Shown here piece by piece: positions 1 to 7,243 of a stretch of 40,445 nucleotides of DNA. The position numbers and the translations under genes are program-made. The notes under the pieces were generated by a model. It saw nothing but the letters and a program-made list of their open reading frames with translations. It had not been told where the DNA came from and did not search any database. The stretch spans positions 1 through 40,445 of the forward strand of contig JANQMU010000144.1 of assembly GCA_028279875.1 (NCBI GenBank). The letters are read 5' to 3'. This DNA is from Rhizobiaceae bacterium. GTDB taxonomy: Bacteria; Pseudomonadota; Alphaproteobacteria; Rhizobiales; Rhizobiaceae. The number at the start of each line of letters is the position of its first letter. Within the stretch, counting starts at the first letter, position 1.

Positions 1-900
1 TCCTTCACCTTCGCCGCGACCGCCGAGGTGGTGGTGCTTGCCGGCGCTACGCCGGTATTCGTCGAAATCTCGCCCGAGACCTACAATCTCAGCCCATCCC
101 ATCTTGAGGATGCGATTGAGGCGACGATCGCCGACGGCAAATTGACGCCGAGAGCCGTGATCCCGGTGGATCTGTTCGGAACGCCCGCCGATTATCCGTC
201 CATCGATGGGATCGCCCTCAAACATGACCTGCTGGTGCTGTCGGATGCTGCCCAGAGCATCGGCGGTTCGGCCGGAAACCGCCGCTGCGGCTCATTCGGC
301 CATATCGCCGCGACCAGCTTCTATCCAGCCAAGCCCCTGGGCTGCTATGGCGATGGCGGCGCCATGTTCACCAATGACGATGCGCTGATGGAAAAGCTGC
401 GGTCCTACGCCTTCCATGGCATGGGCGAAAGCCAGTACGACAACATCCATGTCGGATTGAACTCCCGGCTCGACACGCTCCAGGCTGCCATCCTTCTGGA
501 GAAGATGGAGATCTTCGATGAAGAGCTTGAGGCGCGGCAGGCGGTCGCCGCCTATTATCGTGAGCATCTGAAGGATCATGTCCGCATTCCGCGGGTGCCG
601 GTCGGCATGCGGTCGGCCTGGGCGCAGTTCGCCATCGAAACGCCGCATCGCGACGGGCTCAAGGCCCGCCTTGCCGAAAACGACATCCCGTCGGTGATTT
701 ATTACGTCAAGCCGCTCCATCACCAGCCGGCCTATGCCCACCACCCGGTGGGTCCCGGCAAGATGACGGTGACCGAAAAGCTTCCCGATACGATCCTGTG
801 CCTGCCGATGCACCCCTATCTGGCGCGCGACGACCAGGACCGGATCATCGAGACCATCCAGAGCTTCATCGGCGCGCAACGGGCCGTGGCGGCCGAGTAG
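1..900 (+). CDS. DegT/DnrJ/EryC1/StrS family sugar aminotransferase, 5' end missing
   Basis: The reading frame is open from base 1, so the gene starts before the window; 299 codons are visible. The family consists of PLP-dependent enzymes that transfer an amino group to keto-sugar nucleotides used in surface polysaccharide synthesis. The segment SFYPAKPLGCYGDGGA contains the expected PLP-binding lysine (residue 111 of the visible part), and the acidic SDAAQSIGG segment before it fits the cofactor pocket. The C-terminal ILCLPMHPYL block is also typical. The sequence resembles the WbpE/WlbC branch (UDP-3-keto-sugar aminotransferases), but the substrate cannot be read from this alone. The gene converges on mnmA with a gap of 34 bases. 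Confidence 0.88.
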   Translation, partial: SFTFAATAEVVVLAGATPVFVEISPETYNLSPSHLEDAIEATIADGKLTPRAVIPVDLFGTPADYPSIDGIALKHDLLVLSDAAQSIGGSAGNRRCGSFGHIAATSFYPAKPLGCYGDGGAMFTNDDALMEKLRSYAFHGMGESQYDNIHVGLNSRLDTLQAAILLEKMEIFDEELEARQAVAAYYREHLKDHVRIPRVPVGMRSAWAQFAIETPHRDGLKARLAENDIPSVIYYVKPLHHQPAYAHHPVGPGKMTVTEKLPDTILCLPMHPYLARDDQDRIIETIQSFIGAQRAVAAE

Positions 901-934
901 CCGAAACACAGACCTGTGGCTGTTTCGGTTCCGA

Positions 935-2143
935 TCAGTGGGTCGAAACCGGCTCGGTTGACGGCACGCCGGTTGACAGGACGGACTGAATCAGGCGCTC
1001 GGCATCATCCGTGCGTTCGGTCCGATCGATGAACCCGCCGCCATAGACACGGGCATCGTCCCCGTCGCTGGAATACAGAACGCAGGCCTGACCCGGCGCG
1101 ATCCCGGCCTCGCCATCGTCGAAATCCACCATCACGGTCCCGTCACGATACCACGCCCGCGCGGCGCGCGGCGGCCGGGTCGAGCGGACCTTTGCAAAAC
1201 AGGCGAAGCCTTCAGCCGGCAGCGCCTCGACGGCATCATCACCGAGCCAGTTGACATCGCGCAGGAAAAGCCGGCGCGTCTCCAGCGCCTCGCGCGGGCC
1301 GACGATCACCCGCGCCGAGCGGGCGTCGAGATGCACCACATAGAGCGGTTCGCCCACGGCGACACCGATGCCGCGGCGCTGTCCGATCGTGTAGTGGACG
1401 ATCCCCTCGTGGCGCCCCAGCAGACGCCCGTCAATATGCACGATATCGCCGCTTTTCGACGCCTCCGGCTTCAGCTTGGAAATGATGTCGGTATACCGGC
1501 CCTGCGGCACAAAGCAGATGTCCTGGCTTTCCGCCTTGTCGGCGACGACGAGGCCCATATCTCCGGCCATGGCCCTCGTTTCGGATTTCGACAGATTGCC
1601 CAGCGGAAAGCGCAGATAGTCGAGCTGTTCCTGGGTCGTCGCAAACAGGAAATAGCTCTGATCCTTGTCCGAATCGATCGGCCGGTAGAGCGACCGGTGC
1701 GCGCCATTGGCCCGCGAGCGGATATAGTGGCCCGTCGCCAGCGCGTCGGCGCCCAGTTCCCGGGCCGTCTTCAAAAGGTCGGCGAATTTCACGGTCTGGT
1801 TGCAGGCGACACAGGGGATCGGCGTCTCACCGGCGACATAGCTTTCGGCGAAGGGGTTGATCACCGCCTCGCGAAACCGCTTCTCGTAGTCGAGAACATA
1901 ATGCGGAATGCCCAGCGTTTCGCAGACCCGCCGCGCATCGTCGATATCCTGGCCGGCGCAGCACGATCCGGCGCGATGCACGGCGGCACCGTGATCATAG
2001 AGCTGCAGCGTGACGCCGACGACATCATAGCCCTCACGCGTCAGAAGACCGGCAACCACCGACGAATCGACCCCGCCGGACATGGCGACAACAACGCGCG
2101 TGTCTTCGGGCCGCTTGTCGATATCAAGTGTGTTCAAGGTCAT
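935..2143 (-). CDS. mnmA: tRNA-specific 2-thiouridylase MnmA
   Basis: MnmA activates U34 of Lys, Glu and Gln tRNAs with ATP and replaces the C2 oxygen with sulfur. The PP-loop SGGVDSS lies near residues 22-28. The two catalytic cysteines are recognisable in IPCVACN and in QDICFVPQGRY. The KDQSYFL and GHYIR motifs and the C-terminal barrel domain are present. Length is 402 residues from the ATG at 2143. A GTG three codons upstream (2152) is an alternative, and neither has a good ribosome-binding site. The gene is divergent from sciP across a 391-base gap. Confidence 0.95.
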   Translation of the reverse strand: MTLNTLDIDKRPEDTRVVVAMSGGVDSSVVAGLLTREGYDVVGVTLQLYDHGAAVHRAGSCCAGQDIDDARRVCETLGIPHYVLDYEKRFREAVINPFAESYVAGETPIPCVACNQTVKFADLLKTARELGADALATGHYIRSRANGAHRSLYRPIDSDKDQSYFLFATTQEQLDYLRFPLGNLSKSETRAMAGDMGLVVADKAESQDICFVPQGRYTDIISKLKPEASKSGDIVHIDGRLLGRHEGIVHYTIGQRRGIGVAVGEPLYVVHLDARSARVIVGPREALETRRLFLRDVNWLGDDAVEALPAEGFACFAKVRSTRPPRAARAWYRDGTVMVDFDDGEAGIAPGQACVLYSSDGDDARVYGGGFIDRTERTDDAERLIQSVLSTGVPSTEPVSTH

Positions 2144-2534
2144 CTTCCGCACTTAGGGCGACACGCCGATTGAACTAAAATATGATCTGTCCCGCAGCAC
2201 ATCGCCTGCCTCCACTTCGATAGGCCGGACACCGATCCGCCGAACGCCGTTTACTATCAACCGAAGCGACATCCGGGAACTGCATCTCGGTTCAAATCCC
2301 CGTCATCAGGCACGCCGATCAGGCTTTCGCGCATCATATATGCAATTGCGCGGGCCGCGGCAAGCGCCGGCCCGGCAAAAGCCCGGCAGTCCAAGGGACC
2401 GCGAGCGAAACCGGACGGCACGATCAGCTTGATTCAACCTTGCCGAAACTTGTCCGGGTTTGTTTAGACAATCTTTAAACCTCAATCGGTATGCTGAGCG
2501 GCAGTTAGGTCTTTGAGTATGTGTAGAGAGTCCA
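2144..2534. other. Intergenic region between mnmA and sciP
   Basis: This divergent 391-base gap has no convincing coding frame. The only clear element is a CtrA-like box at 2464-2478 (separate entry). A GGTTCAAATCC stretch near 2290 resembles a tRNA T-loop, but its flanks do not pair and no other tRNA arm is seen. The part nearest sciP is AT-richer, as expected for a promoter. Confidence 0.5.
2464..2478 (+). promoter_or_regulatory. CtrA-like box upstream of sciP
   Basis: The bases TTAG-N7-TTAA match the CtrA consensus TTAA-N7-TTAA with one mismatch. The box ends 56 bases before the sciP start. CtrA control of sciP is established in Caulobacter; its use here is inferred. Confidence 0.5.
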
Positions 2535-2810
2535 ATGACCGAGATGGTGAGACCAAGAATTAAATATGTGATCGGCCCGGACGGCAGCCCGCTGACCATT
2601 GCCGATCTTCCTCCGAGTTCGACGCGGCGATGGGTCATCCGGCGCAAGGCCGAAGTGGTCGCCGCAGTGCGCGGCGGATTGCTCAGCCTGGAAGAGGCCT
2701 GCGAGCGCTACACCTTGACGGTCGAGGAATTCCTCTCCTGGCAGGCATCGATTGACGCCCATGGCCTGGCCGGCCTGCGCACGACACGCATTCAGCAATA
2801 CCGCCACTGA
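2535..2810 (+). CDS. sciP: CtrA inhibitor SciP (DUF1153)
   Basis: The 91-residue protein is the DUF1153 family, highly conserved in alphaproteobacteria. In Caulobacter SciP binds CtrA and prevents it from recruiting RNA polymerase, shutting off CtrA-activated promoters in G1. The conserved core is fully present: the VIGPDGSPLTIADLPP start, the TRRWVIRRKAEVVAAVRGGLLS segment (a helix-turn-helix-like region, about residues 31-52) and the EEACERYTLTVEEFLSW block. The gene lies 1.5 kb from ctrA, and a CtrA-like box precedes it, which would give negative feedback. Function by homology is very likely; the regulatory circuit in this organism is inferred. Confidence 0.96.
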   Translation: MTEMVRPRIKYVIGPDGSPLTIADLPPSSTRRWVIRRKAEVVAAVRGGLLSLEEACERYTLTVEEFLSWQASIDAHGLAGLRTTRIQQYRH

Positions 2811-2849
2811 TTTCCGGTTCCGGCCGGTCCGGCCGCCCACCTTCCCTCT

Positions 2850-3329
2850 TCAATCCGATCCGACAACCGCGTTGCCTCGACACAGCGCATAGTGCGCCGC
2901 CGTCACCGTCAGCGCGGACCCCGCATAGAACCACAGCCCCGGCTGGGTGAACGCATCGGCGACACCGCTGGTTTTCGCAGCGACAATCACCAGCGCCACC
3001 AGCATCACGTCGACCATCGACCATTTCGACAGCACCGGCAGCAGGCTGGCGATCAGGCCGTTCCGGGTTTCGTCCGCACCGCCCAGGCCGACCGCCTCGA
3101 CCATCACGGCCAGAAGTTTGGCGATCGGAAACACCACCGAAAACGCCGCGACGAGAATCGCCAACAGATGACTGCCCTCCAGCCACAGCGTCGCAATGAT
3201 GGTGACCAGCGAAGGCGTCTCCTCGAAGAAATAGAGTTTTTCGAATCGAACCAGCGGCAGTGTCAGGCCGAGCGCCAGAAAGAACGGTCCGGCAACCAGC
3301 AAAAACGACAATGCGAACCGGTATATCAA
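2850..3329 (-). CDS. Paraquat-inducible protein A (PqiA)-like membrane protein
   Basis: The 159-residue protein has about four hydrophobic segments: roughly residues 5-27, 50-75, 105-125 and 130-150. The FEETPSLVTIIATLWLEG and SKWSMVDVMLVALVIV segments are typical of one PqiA domain. PqiA proteins are inner-membrane partners in lipid transport and envelope stress systems (PqiABC, LetA). Only a single domain is present and no PqiB or PqiC gene is adjacent, so the role here is unclear. The apparent start is TTG at 3329; no ATG lies near it in frame. The gene converges on sciP, 39 bases away. Confidence 0.75.
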   Translation of the reverse strand: MIYRFALSFLLVAGPFFLALGLTLPLVRFEKLYFFEETPSLVTIIATLWLEGSHLLAILVAAFSVVFPIAKLLAVMVEAVGLGGADETRNGLIASLLPVLSKWSMVDVMLVALVIVAAKTSGVADAFTQPGLWFYAGSALTVTAAHYALCRGNAVVGSD

Positions 3330-3483
3330 GAAACACTGTTCCCGCAGTCGATGGGCGATCGCCTGCCGGCGCCGGCAACGGGCGCCGCAGGCGGATATCT
3401 TGGAGATACAAAAGCATATTGCGGCGGCCCGAACCAGCCACCGCCCGGGGAGAATGCGTTACCGCTCGGCGGTTGGCGGGACC

Positions 3484-3840
3484 CTATCCTGCCTTGGCAC
3501 CGCGACCACCGCCGTCGCGAACCTCGAGGGCCGTCGCTTTCTCAAGCTCGGCCTCGGCCTCCTCGACGGCAATTTCGGCGGCATCCTGCTGGACCCGCAA
3601 TTCGCGAATGGACCCTTGCAGATTGTCCGCCCTTTGTCGTGCCGCCTTTGCGAAGGTCGGATAGGCGAAATGCGCGGGATCGGTTATGCCCGCCTTCTTT
3701 TCCTCCGCCGCAATCTGATATTCCAGCTCGGCTGCCATCCGCTCGAATTCAGCCATCATCAACTGAATCTGGTTCAGCTGGCGGCGTTTGTCGTTAACCT
3801 GAAATTCCTTCAGGCGAACAAGGCTCTCACTCGACTTCAT
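3484..3840 (-). CDS. fliJ: Flagellar export protein FliJ
   Basis: This short, strongly helical and charged protein (118 residues) has the FliJ layout. It begins SLVRLKEFQVNDKRRQLNQIQLMMAEFE, continues as a two-stranded coiled coil and ends in a Lys/Glu-rich tail. FliJ is the central stalk of the flagellar type III export ATPase complex with FliI and escorts substrates. The start at 3840 is supported by GGGAG eight bases upstream; the longer frame to 3984 has no such support. It is divergent from ctrA, an arrangement I recall from other rhizobia, where CtrA controls flagellar genes. No other flagellar gene is in the window. Confidence 0.8.
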   Translation of the reverse strand: MKSSESLVRLKEFQVNDKRRQLNQIQLMMAEFERMAAELEYQIAAEEKKAGITDPAHFAYPTFAKAARQRADNLQGSIRELRVQQDAAEIAVEEAEAELEKATALEVRDGGGRGAKAG

Positions 3841-4274
3841 ACGCAATACTCCCGTGACGCGAGATCCCGGCAAAACAGTTGCTCGACCCGCAAACCCTTT
3901 GTCCTGACCCGCCGGCCCCGTTTGACCGGGAAATGGCTTTATCGGCCATTTGGTAACCTTTCGTTTACGGACATCGTTAATCATAGGGCCAATCGCTTAA
4001 AGCCGGGTAAATGAACGGCTCATGATTCAAGTTTTCTTTCGTGAGTCTGCCGAGTCGGTTAGGAGCGTTTCTTAATGTGGGGCGTTAACATCCGTGTTTT
4101 CGATTCACTTTAGGAATCAAATGATTACATCATGAAACTGACAGACTCATTAAGGGTTGCCTTACCGAATTAGAATTTGTTAACCATTTAATGGCAGTTT
4201 TCGGCAGGCAACGACTGGATCCGTGGGATGTCAGAAGGCCGTTGCAACCTTCTGCGGCGGAAAAGGGGAAATTC
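3841..4274. promoter_or_regulatory. Divergent fliJ-ctrA control region with GANTC cluster and CtrA half-site
   Basis: This 434-base AT-rich gap has no gene. Six GANTC sites (the CcrM methylation target) lie at 4024, 4043, 4052, 4102, 4114 and 4144. A TTAACCAT 8-mer, a form of the CtrA half-site reported in Brucella, is at 4180-4187, and TTAA-N7-CTTA starts at 4150. In Caulobacter the ctrA P1 promoter is controlled by GANTC methylation and by CtrA itself. Similar control is inferred here. Confidence 0.6.
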
Positions 4275-4976
4275 ATGCGGGTTTTACTGATTGAGGATGA
4301 CAGCGCCACGGCACAGAGCATCGAATTGATGCTCAAGTCGGAAAGCTTCAACGTATACACCACCGATCTCGGTGAAGAAGGCGTGGACCTTGGCAAGCTC
4401 TATGATTACGACATCATCCTGCTGGACCTCAATCTGCCGGATATGTCGGGCTATGAAGTTCTGCGCACCTTGCGTCTGTCCAAGGTAAAGACCCCCATTC
4501 TCATCCTGTCCGGAATGGCCGGTATCGAAGACAAGGTCCGCGGCCTCGGTTTCGGCGCCGACGACTATATGACCAAGCCCTTCCACAAGGATGAGTTGAT
4601 CGCCCGCATCCACGCCATCGTCCGCCGTTCCAAGGGCCACGCCCAATCGGTCATCACCACCGGCGATCTGCTGGTCAATCTCGATGCCAAGACCGTCGAA
4701 GTCGCCGGCCAGCGGGTTCACCTGACCGGCAAGGAATACCAGATGCTGGAACTGCTGTCCCTGCGCAAGGGTACGACCCTGACCAAGGAGATGTTCCTCA
4801 ACCATCTCTATGGCGGCATGGACGAACCGGAACTCAAGATCATCGACGTGTTCATCTGCAAGCTGCGCAAGAAACTTGCGACCGCCGCGGGCGGCAAGAA
4901 CTACATCGAAACCGTCTGGGGCCGCGGCTATGTGCTGCGCGAACCCGAGGAAAGCGAAATCCTGGAAAGCGCCTGA
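4275..4976 (+). CDS. ctrA: Cell-cycle master response regulator CtrA
   Basis: CtrA is the essential OmpR-family regulator of the alphaproteobacterial cell cycle. It activates division, flagellar and envelope genes and in Caulobacter blocks replication. The receiver begins MRVLLIEDD, carries the phosphorylated aspartate in ILLDLNLPDMSGYEVL (Asp51), the LSG segment and the lysine in MTKPFH. The winged-helix DNA-binding domain contains LTGKEYQMLELLSLRKG and ends in the wing motif YIETVWGRGYVLREP. Length is 233 residues. The ATG at 4275 gives the canonical CtrA N-terminus; the longer frame upstream is not conserved. A strong terminator follows. Its regulators SciP and ChpT are encoded close by. 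Confidence 0.98.
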   Translation: MRVLLIEDDSATAQSIELMLKSESFNVYTTDLGEEGVDLGKLYDYDIILLDLNLPDMSGYEVLRTLRLSKVKTPILILSGMAGIEDKVRGLGFGADDYMTKPFHKDELIARIHAIVRRSKGHAQSVITTGDLLVNLDAKTVEVAGQRVHLTGKEYQMLELLSLRKGTTLTKEMFLNHLYGGMDEPELKIIDVFICKLRKKLATAAGGKNYIETVWGRGYVLREPEESEILESA

Positions 4977-4999
4977 TCGGCAAACGGCCCCGCAAAAGC

Positions 5000-5032
5000 A
5001 AAACCGCCAGCCCGGCCGGGGGTGGCGGTTTT
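5000..5032 (+). terminator. Rho-independent terminator of ctrA
   Basis: A stem AACCGCCA/TGGCGGTT with a GC-rich loop is flanked by A and T tracts. It lies 24 bases after the ctrA stop codon. Confidence 0.8.
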
Positions 5033-5086
5033 ATTATGCCTGCATCGTACAATGCGTTGAAATTATTGCAGAAAATCCGTGTCCCG

Positions 5087-5452
5087 TCAGGCCGCCGATC
5101 GGGACTGGTCGGAGAACATTTTCGTCAGGATTTCCCGGTCGAAGGGTTTGAGCAGGAAATCGTCCGCACCGGCCCGCTTGCCCTGCATCATGGTTTTCAA
5201 CTTCGATTCGACCAGGCAGTAGAAGATTTTCACGGATTTGCCGTCCGGAAGGGCGCGCACGTCACGGATGAAATCGGCGCTTCCGTCGAGACAGGAATCG
5301 ACAATCAGCACGGCGGGCAGACCGCCCTTGCACAGTGCCATTGCCGCCCCGATATCCTCGGCCTCCGTCACCAGATATCCGAGATCCGAGAGGATCCGTC
5401 TTCCGACCTTGCGGATGATCACGGATTCATCGACAAGGATGAGCCGCTGCAT
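5087..5452 (-). CDS. Stand-alone receiver-domain response regulator with an unusual active site
   Basis: The 121-residue protein is a single receiver domain with no output domain. The acidic pair (Asp8-Glu9), the phosphorylatable Asp52 in LIVDSCLDG and the lysine in LLKPFD (Lys102) are present. The usual Thr/Ser, 22 residues before that lysine, falls on Leu80 in YCLVES, which is atypical. The start at 5452 has GGAG nine bases upstream. It lies downstream of chpT on the same strand and converges on ctrA. The position suggests a link to the ChpT phosphorelay, as for CpdR or DivK, but it is not clearly either of these. I leave the symbol empty. Confidence 0.8.
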   Translation of the reverse strand: MQRLILVDESVIIRKVGRRILSDLGYLVTEAEDIGAAMALCKGGLPAVLIVDSCLDGSADFIRDVRALPDGKSVKIFYCLVESKLKTMMQGKRAGADDFLLKPFDREILTKMFSDQSRSAA

Positions 5453-5632
5453 AACCAGTACTCCTTCAACCGATAGCATCGGGACCGGCACTCAGAATTT
5501 CACTGATTTTGCACCTGTCCGCCTGCGACCAAATTCCCCCAGCACGTCGGAACATAACGTCAGGACGAAAAGATTTGGTTAGCAGACAGGCTTAATATTG
5601 TGTTGAAACTGAACCCAAAGTTGTATCGAGAA

Positions 5633-5656
5633 CTAGAGTATCGGGCGATACTCTAG
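5633..5656 (-). terminator. Perfect hairpin immediately after the chpT stop codon
   Basis: A ten-base perfect inverted repeat (CTAGAGTATC, loop GGGC) starts at the base next to the chpT stop. No long T-run follows, so it may be a weak terminator or an mRNA 3'-end stabiliser rather than a classical terminator. Confidence 0.5.
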
Positions 5657-6301
5657 TCAGGGATCCGGCGAAGCCGTGAACGTGACCTCGTCCGGCCCGA
5701 CGGTGGAGCCGATGTTCATGCCCGCCTCCTGGGCCAGCAACACAGTGTAATAGGGCTGAATGGAGTGCGCATCGATGGCTTCCGTCAGCGATCCGCTTTG
5801 AATCTCGAGGAATTTCGGCGGGACCCGCACCATCTTGCCCCGTGCGACCAGGGTGAATACCGGCGCCGTCTCCAGATCCTCCAGAACGATCGAAATCGAT
5901 CCGCCGCGCGGGATCGCTCCATAGGCGACCAGGAACAGGTTCAAAAGCAGTTTCACCTTGTTCTTGGCGACAATCGCCCTCGGACCGTTCCATTCGATCT
6001 CGGTCTTGTTGTCGGCGCTTGCAAAATCATGCACCGCCTTTTCCGCCTCGCCGGTGTCGATCGAGGCCCCGACCGAGCCGGACGCACCGAACGCCAGCCG
6101 CGCGAATTTCAGGCGGACCGAGGCATTATGGGCACTGGACCGAATCAGATCCATGGCATCGTCATCCGCCCCGCCCTCATCAAGCAGTTCCAGGCCATTG
6201 TTGATGGCCCCGACGGGAGAGATGATGTCATGACACACGCGGCTGCACAGCAGCGCCGCGAGATCAGGTCCCGTCAATGTGAGGTTAGGGTTTGTCGCCA
6301 T
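5657..6301 (-). CDS. chpT: Histidine phosphotransferase ChpT
   Basis: ChpT passes phosphate from the hybrid kinase CckA to CtrA and CpdR. The first helix carries the phospho-accepting histidine in LCSRVCHDIISPVGAINNGLELL, the family signature. The rest (EWNGPRAIVAKNKVKLLLNLFLVAYGAIPRGGSI) is the degenerate ATPase-like domain that no longer binds ATP. Length is 214 residues. Position next to ctrA and eipA is as I recall from Brucella and relatives. It is divergent from eipA across 176 bases that hold a CtrA-like box, which could serve both genes. Confidence 0.95.
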   Translation of the reverse strand: MATNPNLTLTGPDLAALLCSRVCHDIISPVGAINNGLELLDEGGADDDAMDLIRSSAHNASVRLKFARLAFGASGSVGASIDTGEAEKAVHDFASADNKTEIEWNGPRAIVAKNKVKLLLNLFLVAYGAIPRGGSISIVLEDLETAPVFTLVARGKMVRVPPKFLEIQSGSLTEAIDAHSIQPYYTVLLAQEAGMNIGSTVGPDEVTFTASPDP

Positions 6302-6397
6302 GGTCTGCTCCTTCGAAGGGCGCTACCGCCCACTGCCGGCGTCATACCGCATGCAATGCCAATAATTTGCTAAGCGCCATAAAGACACCACATTTGG

Positions 6398-6412
6398 TAA
6401 ACCGACTGTTAA
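6398..6412 (+). promoter_or_regulatory. CtrA-like box between chpT and eipA
   Basis: The bases TAAA-N7-TTAA differ from the CtrA consensus at one position. The box lies 65 bases before the eipA start and in the shared divergent promoter region with chpT. CtrA was reported to control eipA directly in Brucella. Confidence 0.5.
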
Positions 6413-6477
6413 TGTCCTGCCGTCATCATAGATGCACACTTTAGCTGCATCTCAAAGGTCATGACGGAGAAACACCG

Positions 6478-7077
6478 ATGAAAAACATCCACCGCCTGTT
6501 CGCGGCAGCGTTGCGGCAACCGGCCCTGCTGATCGTGATGCTGGCCGCCGCTGTTTCTCCGGCCGTCGCCCAGGAAACCCAGCCCTCCGATTCGAACCAC
6601 TACACGATGCAGGAGATGATCGACGCCGGTCATCAGTTCTTCGGGTCCGCGACCGACGGTCTGGCCAGCGTCGTCGAGAAGGCCTTTGAGCGCTATGGAC
6701 TGCCCAATGGCTACATTCTGGGCGAAGAGGCCTCCGGTGCTTTCATCGGCGGCCTGACCTATGGCGAAGGACGCATGCACACCAAGAATGCCGGCGAGCA
6801 CCCGCTGTTCTGGCAGGGGCCATCCGTCGGCTTTGACTATGGCGGTCAGGGCAGCCGTGTGATGATGCTGGTCTATCACCTGCAGAGCACGGACGATGTC
6901 TATGGCCGTTTCGGCGGCGTCAGCGGACAGGCCTATCTGGTCGCCGGCGCCGGCTTCACGGTGCTGCAGGGCGGCCGGATAATGATCGTGCCGATCCGCA
7001 CCGGCATCGGTGCCCGCATCGGCGTCAATCTCGGATATCTCAAGATCACCGCCCGCCCGACCTGGAATCCTTTCTGA
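6478..7077 (+). CDS. eipA: Envelope integrity protein EipA (DUF1134)
   Basis: The 199-residue protein has a Sec signal peptide (about residues 1-31, ending AVSPAVAQ) and a DUF1134 domain. That domain includes GYILGEEASGAFIGGLTYGEG, FWQGPSVGFDYGGQGSR and GVNLGYLKITARPTWNPF at the C-terminus. In Brucella this periplasmic protein is needed for envelope integrity and virulence and is under CtrA control. The location beside chpT and ctrA fits. Biochemical activity is unknown; the fold is a small beta-barrel. Confidence 0.93.
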   Translation: MKNIHRLFAAALRQPALLIVMLAAAVSPAVAQETQPSDSNHYTMQEMIDAGHQFFGSATDGLASVVEKAFERYGLPNGYILGEEASGAFIGGLTYGEGRMHTKNAGEHPLFWQGPSVGFDYGGQGSRVMMLVYHLQSTDDVYGRFGGVSGQAYLVAGAGFTVLQGGRIMIVPIRTGIGARIGVNLGYLKITARPTWNPF

Positions 7078-7243
7078 GCACCGGTCCGCCCAGGCCGCAA
7101 CCAGCCGACATATCCACCCGCGAATTGCCGGCCGGCCCTTTACCGATCCGGCCAGCCATGCTTAATGATGGTTGATCTGCACACGGGACCGATGGGGCGA
7201 GGTCACGGTTCCGCGCACGTTGCGTCAACAGCGGAAGATCTGT

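Noticed and set aside
2280..2312. GGTTCAAATCC looks like a tRNA T-arm
   Set aside because: The flanking bases CTCGG and CCCCG do not form a full T-stem, and no anticodon or D-arm can be folded upstream.
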